A stretch of DNA of 64,000 bases from Curtobacterium herbarum (GCF_016907335.1 NZ_JAFBBT010000001.1:2480001-2544000); one strand, 5' to 3'; shown: positions 7,964 through 16,099, numbered from the stretch's first letter. Made by a program: numbers and translations. The notes: generated by a model not told the origin, from the letters alone.

Positions 7964-8644
7964 ATGCACGACACCACACGCGACCGACTGACGGCACTCG
8001 CCGCGGTCGTCGCCGCACTCGTCCCGGCGTTCCCTGTGGTGGCCGAATGGCTGCAGTTCGCCCTCGTCCTGCAGGAGCAGTACTCGGTCACGTTCCGGAT
8101 CGTGATGGTCGTCGGCATCGTCGCCGCAGCCCTGGTGACGGTCCGGGCCCTCCGCGGTCGTGACCGCGTCCTGCTCGTCTTCGCCCTCGCCGCATTGGCC
8201 TACTCGGTGGCGAGCCTCGTGCCCAGCGCCGTCTGGGGTCTCCGCAGCGTGCTGTTCATCGTGTCCTGGGTCCTGCTGTTCGTCTTCGGACTCCTGCTCG
8301 TCGTGCGGATCAGGACCCGCACCACGACGGGCACCAGGACGGGCACCGCGGTGAGCAGCACCACGGTGAGCAGCACGGCCGGTGCTGCGAGCGGTCGCTT
8401 CCACCGCGTCACCGCCTGGGCCGTGCTCGTCGGCGCCGCCGTGTGGCTCGCGTGGACGGTCGTCCAGCCGGTGCTCTTCACGCTCTGGATCCCGCCGCAG
8501 GACGCCCTGACCGCCGTGTTCGAGGTCCCGCAGGCCGCACTGCTCGTGGCGTGCATCGGCGCCGTGCTGGTGTTCGTGCCGCCGCTGGTCCGCCCGGTCG
8601 GCGACGGTGCCCGGCGGCTGTGGGAGACGGCCGACGTCCGCTGA
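7964..8644 (+). CDS. Hypothetical integral membrane protein
   Basis: 226 residues with about six hydrophobic helices: LAAVVAALVPAFPVVAEWL, IVMVVGIVAAALV, VLLVFALAALAYSVASLV, VLFIVSWVLLFVFGLLLVV, AVLVGAAVWLAWTVV and ALLVACIGAVLVFVPPLV. A Thr/Ser-rich cytoplasmic loop separates helices 4 and 5. The ATG has an AGGGGGA ribosome binding site, and a TAGAGT -10 candidate lies about 50 bases upstream (7907-7912). It is divergent from the sensor kinase. No family or function recognised. Confidence 0.75.
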   Translation: MHDTTRDRLTALAAVVAALVPAFPVVAEWLQFALVLQEQYSVTFRIVMVVGIVAAALVTVRALRGRDRVLLVFALAALAYSVASLVPSAVWGLRSVLFIVSWVLLFVFGLLLVVRIRTRTTTGTRTGTAVSSTTVSSTAGAASGRFHRVTAWAVLVGAAVWLAWTVVQPVLFTLWIPPQDALTAVFEVPQAALLVACIGAVLVFVPPLVRPVGDGARRLWETADVR

Positions 8645-8670
8645 CGCCGACCGTCTTGCCCACTCCGGAG

Positions 8671-8702
8671 GACCGGCGGACCGGCGGACCGGCGGACCGG
8701 CG
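8671..8702. repeat. Tandem repeat, 4 x GACCGGCG
   Basis: Four exact copies of the 8-mer in the 76-bp convergent gap between the membrane protein and the serine hydrolase. Simple-sequence expansion, possibly slippage-prone. Confidence 0.85.
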
Positions 8703-8720
8703 GATCTGAGGGCCCGGGGC

Positions 8721-10127
8721 TCAGACGAGCGCCGCGGCGACCTCGGGCGACTCCGCCGGCACCGACCACGGGCGCTGGGTCATGCCGCTGTCGCCCCGGA
8801 CCGACACGATCCCGCCGGAGTCGTCACGGGTGAACACGATGTCCTCGTCGATGGACCCGAACCGGTTCCCCGACGCCATCCGCAGCGTGTCGGCGTCGAC
8901 GACCTCCAGGCGCACCGGCGACTCGGTCGGCACGGGCTGCGTCGGGTCGATCGCCAGCAGCCGGTCCCCGACACGGGCGATGTCGGTGATGCCCTCGAAC
9001 GTGGTGAAACGCCCGGTGTAGCGGTCGGTGTCGACGTCCGCCGGCACCGGCGTCCCGGGGGCGTGCTCGTCCGCGGCGGCGTCGAGCAGGTGCACGATGC
9101 CGTACGCCAGCATCGTCGCCGGACCCGTGGCGCTGCTCGTCAGCACCGACACGACCAGCGAGGACGCGGGGTCGAAGACCGACTGCGTGATCTGCCCGGG
9201 GAACCCGCCGGAGTGGCCACGGACCTCCCGGCCGTTGATCCGGTCGACGATGAACCCGGCGCCGTAGCCGCGCGCGGCGGGGTCGCTGTCCAGGGCGCTC
9301 CACGCCTTCCGCTGGGCCAGGCGCTTGGCGTGGTCGGAGAGCAGCGAGCCGCGACCGGGGACGTGGGCGGAGAAGTACCGGACCAGGTCCGAGGCGGTGC
9401 CGTGGAACCCGGTGGCCGCGGCGAGCGCCCCCGTCGTCACGTGCGGGACCCGCTGCCGGGTCCGGGCGGTGTGCAGGCCGGTGTAGCCGACGACGTACTC
9501 GTCCTCGCGCGCCGGGTCGAACTCGGCGCCGGTGCCGGTGAGGCCGAGCGGCTCGGTGATCGCCGTGCGGACGTGGTCGGCGTAGCTGGTGCCGGTGACC
9601 GCTGCGATGACCAGGCCGAGCAGGCCGTAGCCCAGGTTCGAGTAGTTGAACGCCGACCCGACGGGCACCTTCGCACCGCCCGCGACGACGAGGGCGACCA
9701 GTTCGTCGGCGTCCGGGAACGGGTGTGCCAGTGCCCAGTGGTCGCCGTCGGCCCCGTCGCGGACGACACCGGCGCCCATCTCCATGAGCTCGCGGACCGT
9801 GGCGTCGGCGATCGGTGACCCGGCCTCGACCAGGGCGGGGACGAACGTGCCGACGGTGTCGTCGAGGCGCAGGGCACCCTGGTCGGCGAGCTGGAGCAGT
9901 GCGGTGGCCGTGAAGGTCTTCGAGTGCGAGGCGATCCGGAACAGGTCGCTGTTCGTCAGGCGCCGGCCGGCCTCGACGTCCGCGTACCCGAAGGCGTCGG
10001 CGAACAGCTCCTGCCCCTCGAACCCGACGGCGACCTGGACGCCGGGCAACCGCAGCTGCCACACCTTGTAGGCGATCCACTCACGGGCGTAGGGCAGGAC
10101 GGACTCGTAGGCAGCGCGCTTCTCCAT
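8721..10127 (-). CDS. Serine hydrolase, beta-lactamase class C / esterase family
   Basis: 468 residues. The beta-lactamase/transpeptidase-like fold is shown by the nucleophile motif SHSK (SxxK) in FRIASHSKTFTATALLQLAD, the YSN motif (YxN) in SAFNYSNLGYGLLGLVI, and HSGG (HxG) in EVRGHSGGFPGQITQ. About 110 residues after HSGG form a C-terminal beta domain like those of D-aminopeptidase and EstB-type esterases. There is no signal peptide, so it is probably a cytoplasmic esterase or peptidase, not a secreted beta-lactamase. The ATG at 10127 was chosen as the last Met before the conserved region. It is divergent from the PaiB gene, 33 bases away. Confidence 0.87.
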   Translation of the reverse strand: MEKRAAYESVLPYAREWIAYKVWQLRLPGVQVAVGFEGQELFADAFGYADVEAGRRLTNSDLFRIASHSKTFTATALLQLADQGALRLDDTVGTFVPALVEAGSPIADATVRELMEMGAGVVRDGADGDHWALAHPFPDADELVALVVAGGAKVPVGSAFNYSNLGYGLLGLVIAAVTGTSYADHVRTAITEPLGLTGTGAEFDPAREDEYVVGYTGLHTARTRQRVPHVTTGALAAATGFHGTASDLVRYFSAHVPGRGSLLSDHAKRLAQRKAWSALDSDPAARGYGAGFIVDRINGREVRGHSGGFPGQITQSVFDPASSLVVSVLTSSATGPATMLAYGIVHLLDAAADEHAPGTPVPADVDTDRYTGRFTTFEGITDIARVGDRLLAIDPTQPVPTESPVRLEVVDADTLRMASGNRFGSIDEDIVFTRDDSGGIVSVRGDSGMTQRPWSVPAESPEVAAALV

Positions 10128-10160
10128 GCCGGACAGCCTGGCATGTGCCACGCTCGTCGC

Positions 10161-10814
10161 ATGCGGCACACACCCTCCTTCCTGATGACCGAGGTCGACG
10201 AGGTGCGCCGGCTCATCGACGGGAACCCCTGGGCGACGATCGTGTCGCACACGGCCGCGGGGCTGGTGGCGTCGCACTACCCGTTCCTGCTCGAGCCGAG
10301 CGCCGACGACGAGCTCGTCCTGGTGTCCCACGTCGGCCGTCCGGACGAGGTCGCGCACGAGCTCGGCCGCCACGAGGTCCTGGTCGTCGTGCAGGGCCCG
10401 CACGGCTACGTCTCCCCCGCCTGGTACCCGCCGGAGCAGTTCGTCCCCACCTGGAACCACACCACCGCGCACCTGTGGGGCACGCCGGAGATCCTGTCCG
10501 ACGACGAGAACTTCCGGGTCCTCGGTGACCTGGTCGACCACTTCGAGCGGGCGATGCCGTCCCCGGTGTCGCTCGACGTCGACGAGGACACCGCCCGGCG
10601 CATCGCCCGCGGCACGGTCGGCATCCGGCTGCGGGTCACCCGGTTCGACGCGCGCGCGAAGCTCAGCCAGAACAAGGCGCCCGAGGTCGCCGATCGGGTG
10701 ATCGCGGGCCTCCGTGCCGACGGGCCGTACGCGGCGCCGGCGCTGGCGGACGAGATGGCGCGGGTGCGGGCACGCTCTGCGGACGTGCGGGACGACGGGC
10801 GGGAGGCGCGGTGA
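10161..10814 (+). CDS. FMN-binding negative transcriptional regulator, PaiB-like
   Basis: 217 residues matching PaiB: IDGNPWATIVSHTAAGLVAS near the start, then GPHGYVSPAWY and FVPTWNHTTAHLWG, which are the hallmark flavin-site segments. In Bacillus PaiB affects sporulation and protease genes; many homologues are simply FMN-split-barrel proteins, so a regulatory role here is not proven. The stop overlaps the start of the downstream amidohydrolase (GTGA), so they are one operon. A weak CACGCT lies six bases before the ATG, and there is no ribosome binding site, so it may be leaderless. Confidence 0.85.
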   Translation: MRHTPSFLMTEVDEVRRLIDGNPWATIVSHTAAGLVASHYPFLLEPSADDELVLVSHVGRPDEVAHELGRHEVLVVVQGPHGYVSPAWYPPEQFVPTWNHTTAHLWGTPEILSDDENFRVLGDLVDHFERAMPSPVSLDVDEDTARRIARGTVGIRLRVTRFDARAKLSQNKAPEVADRVIAGLRADGPYAAPALADEMARVRARSADVRDDGREAR

Positions 10815-12307
10815 TGGTCGTCCTGCTCCGCACCGTCCGCCGTGTGGGCACGTCCGGCGCCCCGGCCGACGTGCTCGTCGTCGACGGACGGATCGCCGCG
10901 ATCGGACCCGCCGGGACGATCGACGTACCGACCAGCGCGGACCTGCCGACCGGCACCTCGCTCGACGTCGAGGTCGTCGAGGCGGACGGCGCCTGGCTCG
11001 GACCCGGCCTCCGCGACCACCACGTGCACTTCGACCAGTGGGCCCTGATGCGGCAGCGCGTCGACGTGCAGGACTGCGCGAGCGCCGAGGAGACCGCCGA
11101 CCGCCTCGCCGACGCCGCCCGGACCGCGCTGCCGGACCGTGTCGTCGTCGGGCACGGCTACCGGGACGGGCTCTGGCCGACCCCCGCACGACGTGAGCTG
11201 CTCGATGAGGCCGCCCCGGGCCTCCCGGTCGTCGTCGTGGCCGCGGACCTGCACGCCGTCTGGTGCAACACGCGCGCCCTCGCGCACTTCGCCGGCATGC
11301 TGGGCCGCGCCCTGCCCGCGGGAGCAGACGGCGTCCTCCGCGAACAGGACGCGTTCGACGTGACCGGCGCGCTCTCCCGCGTCCCCGACGACCTGCTCGA
11401 TGCCGCCGTCGCGGAAGCGGTCGACGCCGCTGCCCAGCGCGGGGTGACCGGGGTCGTCGACCTCGAGATGGTCTTCGGACTCGACCGGTGGGCGCGCCGG
11501 ATCGCGGCCGGCACGGACGGCATCCGCGTCGCCTCCGGGGTGTACCCGGGCGAGCTCGACGACGTGGTCGCACGCGGCCTCCGCACCGGCGACGTCGTGC
11601 CCGGCACCCGGGGGCTGCTCACGATGGGGCCGTTCAAGGTGATCACGGACGGGTCCCTCGGCACCCGGACCGCGGCGACGTCGGACGGCGCAGGGCTCCT
11701 CACCTGGACGCCGGAGGACCTGGTCCCCGTGCTCCGCCGTGCCGTCGCCGCCGGACTCGTCCCCGCCGTGCACGCCATCGGCGACCGTGCCGTCACCCTG
11801 GCGCTCGACGCATTCGAGACCGTCGGCACCCGCGGCACGATCGAGCACGCCCAACTGCTGCAGCCCGCGGACGTCCCCCGGTTCGCGCAGCTCGGCGTCG
11901 TCGCCTCGGTGCAGCCCGAGCACGCGATGGACGACCGTGACATCGCGGACCGACACTGGGCGGGCCGCACCGACCGGGCGTTCCCGTTCGCGTCGCTCGA
12001 GCGTGCCGGAGCGCGGATGCAGCTCGGGTCGGACGCCCCCGTCGCGCCGCTCGACCCGTGGGTGGCGCTCGCCGCCGCCGTCGGCCGGGACCGCGACGGC
12101 CGCAGCCCGTGGCATCCCGAGCAGCGGATGTCCGCGCTCGCCGCGTGGCGGGGCAGCACCGACGGCCGGGTCGGCGTGGCCGTCGGCGACGTCGCCGACC
12201 TGGTCCTGGTGCCGTCCGACCCGCTCACGGCGACGTCGGCCGCACTCCGCACGATGCCGGTCCTGGCCACGGCCGTCGCCGGTCGCTGGACCCACCGGGC
12301 CCTGTAG
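10811..12307 (+). CDS. Amidohydrolase, Amidohydro_3 family
   Basis: 498 residues with composite-barrel amidohydrolase features: GRIAAIGPAG near the start, the metal ligands in LRDHHVHFDQWA, an internal VVVAADLHAVWCNTRAL, VHAIGDRAVTLALDAFE, and a C-terminal LGSDAPVAPLDPWVALAAAV. Members hydrolyse C-N bonds of exo-cyclic amides or formyl groups and bind zinc. The substrate cannot be predicted. The GTG at 10811 overlaps the PaiB stop; an ATG follows at 10814, so either could be used. Cytoplasmic, no signal peptide. Confidence 0.87.
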   Translation: MMVVLLRTVRRVGTSGAPADVLVVDGRIAAIGPAGTIDVPTSADLPTGTSLDVEVVEADGAWLGPGLRDHHVHFDQWALMRQRVDVQDCASAEETADRLADAARTALPDRVVVGHGYRDGLWPTPARRELLDEAAPGLPVVVVAADLHAVWCNTRALAHFAGMLGRALPAGADGVLREQDAFDVTGALSRVPDDLLDAAVAEAVDAAAQRGVTGVVDLEMVFGLDRWARRIAAGTDGIRVASGVYPGELDDVVARGLRTGDVVPGTRGLLTMGPFKVITDGSLGTRTAATSDGAGLLTWTPEDLVPVLRRAVAAGLVPAVHAIGDRAVTLALDAFETVGTRGTIEHAQLLQPADVPRFAQLGVVASVQPEHAMDDRDIADRHWAGRTDRAFPFASLERAGARMQLGSDAPVAPLDPWVALAAAVGRDRDGRSPWHPEQRMSALAAWRGSTDGRVGVAVGDVADLVLVPSDPLTATSAALRTMPVLATAVAGRWTHRAL

Positions 12308-12309
12308 GT

Positions 12310-12383
12310 CCGCAAAACGCAACGGTGGCGTCGTCACGCGAGGGAACACCCTTGCGGAGCGCCGCCACCGTTGCGTTTTGCGG
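12310..12383. terminator. Bidirectional terminator with a perfect 21-bp stem
   Basis: Arms 12310-12330 and 12363-12383 are exact reverse complements around a 32-base loop, between the convergent amidohydrolase and glycosylase genes. Each side carries A/T runs (AAAA and TTTT), rare in this GC-rich DNA. Confidence 0.75.
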
Positions 12384-12388
12384 CAGGG

Positions 12389-13318
12389 CTACTTCTGGTC
12401 CTTCGGGCACCAGTAGAGCTTGCGGCCGGCCATGTCGGCGATCCGGATCTCGGTGCCGCAGACCCGGCAGGGTTCGCCCTGGCGGTGGTACACCCAGTGC
12501 CGGTCCTTCCGCGAGCGCAAGGCTTTCTTGTGGTCGGCGTCGGACAGGCCGTCCATCGTCAGCATCAGGCCGTCGCGGACGCCGTCGTGCAGCAGCTTCG
12601 ACCAGTCCGCCCAGAGCGCCTTCGCCTGCTTGACGGTGATCTTCTTCCCCACCTTGTACGGGTCGATGCGCTGCCGGAACAGCAGCTCGGCGCGGTAGAT
12701 GTTGCCGATTCCGCTCACCACGGACTGGTCCATCAGCAGCTGCCCGATCGCCACGTTGCGCTTCCGGACGTTCTCGACGAACACCTTCTCGGCCTCGGGA
12801 CCGTCGTCGTTCATCGGGTCCGGCCCGAGCTTGTCGAGCGCCCGCTGCACCCCGGCCGGGTCCTCGACGACACAGGCGGTCGGGCCGCGGAGGTCGGCGA
12901 CGGTGTCCTCGGTGAGCAGCCGTACGCGCACCTGGCCGACCGGGTCCGGCGGGAACGCCTCGATCGGGTCCTCGTTCTTCTCCTGCTCGGCCATCCGGTA
13001 GCGGGCGAGTCGCGGGGCGCCGATGGAGGACAGGGACTCCTCGCGGTCGTCGTCGTCCGACAGCGCCTCGGCCGTGGAGATCACGCCCGCGAAGTCCCAC
13101 GCCCCGTACAGGCCCAGGTGGACGCGGAGGAACAGGTCGTCCTCGAACTCCAGGAACATCTGCTTGCCGACGGCCCGGGAGGCGATCAACTGCTTGCCGT
13201 CCAGCTGTGCGGCCCCCGCGGCGAACCGGCCCTGGGGACTGGACACCTCGCAGCGCTTGCCGACGAAGTGGCGGGTGAACTGGTTGGCGATTCGGTGGAC
13301 GGAGTGACCCTCGGGCAT
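12389..13318 (-). CDS. Fpg/Nei family DNA glycosylase
   Basis: 309 residues. Begins MPEGHSVHRIA, with the catalytic Pro2 and Glu3 of the Fpg/Nei family. The H2TH region follows (QLLMDQSVVSGIGNIYRAELLF), then a C-terminal zinc finger CRVC...WCPKDQK. By family it excises oxidised bases and cuts the strand by beta/delta elimination. The Nei2-like start, PEGH instead of PELP, points to an endonuclease VIII-like enzyme. Odd point: the finger shows three Cys, and the usual fourth (CPxC) reads CPKD, so zinc coordination may use another ligand. A TAGAAC seven bases before the ATG hints at a leaderless start. Confidence 0.9.
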   Translation of the reverse strand: MPEGHSVHRIANQFTRHFVGKRCEVSSPQGRFAAGAAQLDGKQLIASRAVGKQMFLEFEDDLFLRVHLGLYGAWDFAGVISTAEALSDDDDREESLSSIGAPRLARYRMAEQEKNEDPIEAFPPDPVGQVRVRLLTEDTVADLRGPTACVVEDPAGVQRALDKLGPDPMNDDGPEAEKVFVENVRKRNVAIGQLLMDQSVVSGIGNIYRAELLFRQRIDPYKVGKKITVKQAKALWADWSKLLHDGVRDGLMLTMDGLSDADHKKALRSRKDRHWVYHRQGEPCRVCGTEIRIADMAGRKLYWCPKDQK

Positions 13319-13369
13319 GCATCCAGTTCTACCCGGTGCCGCTGACGGGCCGTGTCCCCCGACCTGTTC

Positions 13370-13858
13370 CTACGCGTCGACCTGCTTGCCGGCGATGGTG
13401 CCGGTCTGCTCGTACTCGGCGAGCTGCGCGATGCGACGGGCGTGGCGTTCCTCGCCCGAGAACGGTTCGGCGATGAACAGGTCGACGAAGCGCATGGCCT
13501 CGTCCTCGGTGTGCTGGCGCGCCCCGATCGAGATGACGTTCGCGTCGTTGTGCTGGCGGGCGAGGACCGCGGTCGACTCGTTCCACACCAGCGCGGCCCG
13601 GATGCCCTCGACCTTGTTCGCCGCGATCTGCTCGCCGTTGCCCGACCCACCGAACACGACGCCGAGGGCCTGGACCCCGGCGCGCTGGTCCTGCACCACG
13701 GCGTGCGCGGCGTTGATGCAGAACGAGGGGTAGTCGTCGAGCGGCTCGTACGCGGTCGGCCCGTGGTCCACGACCTCGTGCCCCGCTTCGGTCAGGTGCG
13801 TGGCGAGGGTCTTGGTGAACTCGAGGCCGGCGTGGTCCGTTCCGACGTGGATGCGCAT
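13370..13858 (-). CDS. rpiB: Ribose-5-phosphate isomerase B
   Basis: 162 residues of the RpiB/LacAB family: start MRIHVGTDHAGLEFTKTLA, phosphate-binding GGSGNGEQIAANKVEGIRAAL, and HNDANVISIGAR. It interconverts ribose-5-phosphate and ribulose-5-phosphate in the pentose phosphate pathway, in the cytoplasm. In place of the Cys of many RpiB enzymes the corresponding loop reads GVVFGGSGNGEQ, as in the actinobacterial group. A TAGGAT -10 ends six bases before the ATG, so it is predicted leaderless. It lies 51 bases upstream of the glycosylase gene on the same strand. Confidence 0.93.
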   Translation of the reverse strand: MRIHVGTDHAGLEFTKTLATHLTEAGHEVVDHGPTAYEPLDDYPSFCINAAHAVVQDQRAGVQALGVVFGGSGNGEQIAANKVEGIRAALVWNESTAVLARQHNDANVISIGARQHTEDEAMRFVDLFIAEPFSGEERHARRIAQLAEYEQTGTIAGKQVDA

Positions 13859-13864
13859 GGACCG

Positions 13865-13870
13865 ATCCTA
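13865..13870 (-). promoter_or_regulatory. -10 box TAGGAT of leaderless rpiB
   Basis: TAGGAT on the minus strand with a six-base spacer to the ATG at 13858 and no ribosome binding site. Confidence 0.7.
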
Positions 13871-13908
13871 TTCCCGCGGCTGCGGCGGGCGGACCCCGCC
13901 ACCTGTCG

Positions 13909-13949
13909 GACGGGAGGCGCGGTGCCGGACCCGGGGCGGGCCTCCCGTC
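13909..13949. terminator. Hairpin with GACGGGAGGC stem
   Basis: GACGGGAGGC (13909-13918) pairs with its complement at 13940-13949. The right arm overlaps the stop codon of the XRE/cupin gene. Same stem sequence as the hairpins near 20341, 50373 and 55883. Confidence 0.6.
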
Positions 13950-14631
13950 AGCGCTGCCGCACCACGACGACGACGTACCGGCACGACTCGTCACCGGCGG
14001 TGCGGTACACCACGTCGGCGGGCTCGCCGAGCTCGATCCGGTCACCGGCGCCGAGCCGTGTCGTGGTGTCGCCGACCTGCAGTTCGAGCGTCCCGTCGAC
14101 GACCCAGATGCAGTGCCGCAGGAAGGCGTAGGCGCTGGCGGGGTAGGCGACCTCGCGGCCGGCGGGCAGGCGGACCTCGGTGACGTCGGCCGGGAAGTCC
14201 GCACTCGACAGCGGACGGCGTCGGTACCCGGTCTCCGGGTCGGTCCACGAGTCGGCCGAGGCGGCACGCTGCACACCGCGGGCCTCGTCCGGGTCGCTGG
14301 TGCGCGGGACCTCGTGCTCGAGGGCCTCGTCGAGGAGCTGCGAGACGGTCAGGCCGAACGCTCCGGAGAGACGGCCGAGGATCGTCGCCGTCGGACTCGA
14401 GACGCCCCGCTCGACGCGGTTGATCATGGCGCGGGAGACGCCGGACTCCTCGGCGAGCTCGGTGAGGCTCCAGCGGCGCTCGGTGCGCAGACGCTGCAGC
14501 CGCTCCCCCAGGAGGCGCTGGTCGGCGTCGTCGGGGTGCTCGGGGCCGGCAGGGCCGTCGCGGCCGTCGTCAGCCGGGTCGCGGTCGGGGGTTGCGTCCG
14601 CACCCTCCAGCTCGTCTACGATGTGAGACAT
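13948..14631 (-). CDS. XRE-family regulator with C-terminal cupin domain
   Basis: 227 residues. A polar, Asp-rich head of about 40 residues precedes the helix-turn-helix (RLRTERRWSLTELAEESGVS, then RAMINRVERGVSSPTATIL). The C-terminal half is a cupin beta barrel (EVRLPAGREVAYP, HCIWVVDGTLELQVGDTTT). Such HTH-cupin proteins sense small ligands and usually repress a neighbouring gene. The ATG at 14631 shares two bases with the ATG of the divergent acetyltransferase. A TATGCT -10 ends six bases upstream, inside the acetyltransferase reading frame, so the mRNA should be leaderless. Binding anywhere near its own start would control both genes. Confidence 0.85.
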   Translation of the reverse strand: MSHIVDELEGADATPDRDPADDGRDGPAGPEHPDDADQRLLGERLQRLRTERRWSLTELAEESGVSRAMINRVERGVSSPTATILGRLSGAFGLTVSQLLDEALEHEVPRTSDPDEARGVQRAASADSWTDPETGYRRRPLSSADFPADVTEVRLPAGREVAYPASAYAFLRHCIWVVDGTLELQVGDTTTRLGAGDRIELGEPADVVYRTAGDESCRYVVVVVRQR

Positions 14632-14643
14632 GGCGACAGCATA
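14617..14643. promoter_or_regulatory. Overlapping divergent leaderless promoters
   Basis: Plus strand: TACGAT (14617-14622), seven bases, ATG at 14630. Minus strand: TATGCT (14638-14643), six bases, ATG at 14631. The start codons overlap in CATG (14629-14632), and each -10 box lies in the other gene's first codons, so both transcripts should begin within a few bases of each other. Confidence 0.7.
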
Positions 14644-15148
14644 TGCGACAGATGCCGTCCGGGTCCGCGATTGCACCCCGACGGACCTCGACGTCGTGCA
14701 CGCACTCCACGTCGACGCGGTCCTGCACTCGACCGCGATCTGGCAAGAGGTCCCTCACCCCCGCGCCTGGTTCGACACCTGGCTCGCCGAACGGCAGGGC
14801 GACGGCTGGCCGGTCCTGGTCGCCGAGGTCGACGGGGTCGTCGCGGGCTACGCCACCTACTCCCGGTGGCGGCCACAGCAGGGGTACCGGCTGACCGTCG
14901 AGCACAGCGTCTACGTCGTCGAGTCGTTCCGCGGACGGGGCATCGCCTCGACGCTGATGGCAGCGCTCGTCGCCCGGGCCACCGCCGAGGGTCGGCACGT
15001 CATGATCGCCAGCATCTGCAGCACCAACACGGGCTCGATCGCACTGCACGAGCGGCTCGGCTTCACGACCGTCGCGGTCGTGCCGGAGGTCGGCCGCAAG
15101 GCCGACCGCTGGCTCGACCTGACCCTGATGCGGTTGCCGCTCGCCTGA
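14630..15148 (+). CDS. GNAT family N-acetyltransferase (phosphinothricin acetyltransferase-like)
   Basis: 172 residues of the Pat/Bar type: VRDCTPTDLDVVHALH, then STAIWQEVPH, the central YSRWRPQQGYRLTVEHSVYV, and the acetyl-CoA pyrophosphate loop FRGRGIASTLMAALVARA followed by IASICSTNTGSIALHERLGF. It acetylates a small amine, possibly a toxic amino acid analogue such as phosphinothricin or methionine sulfoximine. It is divergent from the XRE/cupin regulator, with overlapping start codons and a leaderless promoter, so it is the likely target of that regulator. Confidence 0.88.
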   Translation: MATAYATDAVRVRDCTPTDLDVVHALHVDAVLHSTAIWQEVPHPRAWFDTWLAERQGDGWPVLVAEVDGVVAGYATYSRWRPQQGYRLTVEHSVYVVESFRGRGIASTLMAALVARATAEGRHVMIASICSTNTGSIALHERLGFTTVAVVPEVGRKADRWLDLTLMRLPLA

Positions 15149-15149
15149 G

Positions 15150-15207
15150 CCGCCGGGCCGGCCGGCCCCGCCGGCCCGGCCGGCCCGGCCGGCCCGGCCG
15201 GCCGGCC
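15150..15207. repeat. GC-only low-complexity tract (GGCCC/GGCCGG repeats)
   Basis: Almost 60 bases made only of G and C, built from repeats of GGCCGGCCC. It follows the acetyltransferase stop directly. Likely expansion by slippage; it can fold into many alternative hairpins. Confidence 0.8.
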
Positions 15208-15216
15208 CCAGCAGGG

Positions 15217-15288
15217 GCCGAGCCTCGGCCCAGCGGACACTCTGCGGCGCCGAGGAGGCGCGCGGTGTCCGCAGAGCCGAGGCTCGGC
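15217..15288. terminator. Complex inverted repeat between convergent genes
   Basis: Outer arms GCCGAGCCTCGGC (15217-15229) and GCCGAGGCTCGGC (15276-15288); inner arms CGGACAC (15234-15240) and GTGTCCG (15265-15271). Probably a bidirectional terminator for the acetyltransferase and the DsbA-like gene. Confidence 0.6.
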
Positions 15289-15327
15289 GGGCGCAGGCTG
15301 CGTGGCGGGGCCGGGCCGGGCCTCCCG

Positions 15328-15975
15328 TCAGTCGACCGTGTCGAAGACCGGGCCGGTCGTGCGCGAGCGCTTGAGCTCGAAGAAGCCCGGGTAGCGGGCC
15401 GCGGCGACGACGCCGTCCCAGAGGTCGAGCGCCTGCTGGCCCTTCGGCGCCGGGGAGATGACGGGGCCGAAGAAGGCGACCCCGTCGACCGCGATGACGG
15501 GCGTGCCGACGTCCTGGCCGACACGCTCGATGCCGTCGCGGTGGCTCTCGCGCATCGCGGCGTCGGTCTCGTCGGTCCAGGCGGCGTCGGCGAGGTCGGC
15601 CTCGAGACCGAGCTGCTCGAGCACGGCCGGCACGACCTGCTGCGGGTCCTTCTGCTGGCGGTGGTGGATCTGCTCGCCGAGTGCGTCGTAGAGGCGCTTC
15701 ACGACCTCCTGTCCGTGGCGGGCCTTCGCCGCCGTCACCAGGCGCGAGTAGACCTGGTTGCGCTCCATCGCCTCGCGGTACTCGGCGGGCATGTCCGCGT
15801 TGTGCTCGTTGAGGACGAAGAGGCTCATCACGTTCCAGGTGACGTCGAGGTCGCGGTGCTGCTCGACCTCACCCACCCACCGGCTCGTCATCCACGCCCA
15901 GGGGCAGGTCGGGTCGAACCAGAACTCCACAGCAGTCCGGGTCGCATGAGGGTTCTCCACAGTCGTGTCAGTCAC
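15328..15975 (-). CDS. DsbA-like protein of the mycothiol-dependent nitroreductase (Rv2466c) family
   Basis: 215 residues closely following Mycobacterium Rv2466c: FWFDPTCPWAWMTSRW near the start, VMSLFVLNEHNADMP, ESHRDGIERVGQDVGTPVIA, and the C-terminal YPGFFELKRSRT. The fold is a thioredoxin domain with a helical insertion, and the family uses mycothiol as reductant. Here the active site reads CPWA where Rv2466c has CPWC, so only the nucleophilic Cys remains and it must act by a monothiol mechanism. The GTG at 15975 lies seven bases after a TACGCT -10, implying a leaderless mRNA. Cytoplasmic; probably oxidative-stress related. Confidence 0.88.
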   Translation of the reverse strand: MTDTTVENPHATRTAVEFWFDPTCPWAWMTSRWVGEVEQHRDLDVTWNVMSLFVLNEHNADMPAEYREAMERNQVYSRLVTAAKARHGQEVVKRLYDALGEQIHHRQQKDPQQVVPAVLEQLGLEADLADAAWTDETDAAMRESHRDGIERVGQDVGTPVIAVDGVAFFGPVISPAPKGQQALDLWDGVVAAARYPGFFELKRSRTTGPVFDTVD

Positions 15976-15982
15976 GGATCGC

Positions 15983-15988
15983 AGCGTA
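15983..15988 (-). promoter_or_regulatory. -10 box TACGCT of the leaderless DsbA-like gene
   Basis: TACGCT on the minus strand, seven bases before the GTG at 15975. Confidence 0.65.
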
Positions 15989-16099
15989 CGCCCGCTCGCT
16001 AGGCTGGTCACGAGCCGTCCCGCCGACGCACGACGCCGAGCGGGACCCACCGACACGCGGACATCGACCGTCCGCGTCCGCAGCGAAGATGGAGCGTCC

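Noticed and set aside
10406..12349. 647-codon minus-strand frame over the amidohydrolase
   Set aside because: Shadow of a well-supported amidohydrolase with coupled start; composition is Arg/Gly/Asp noise.
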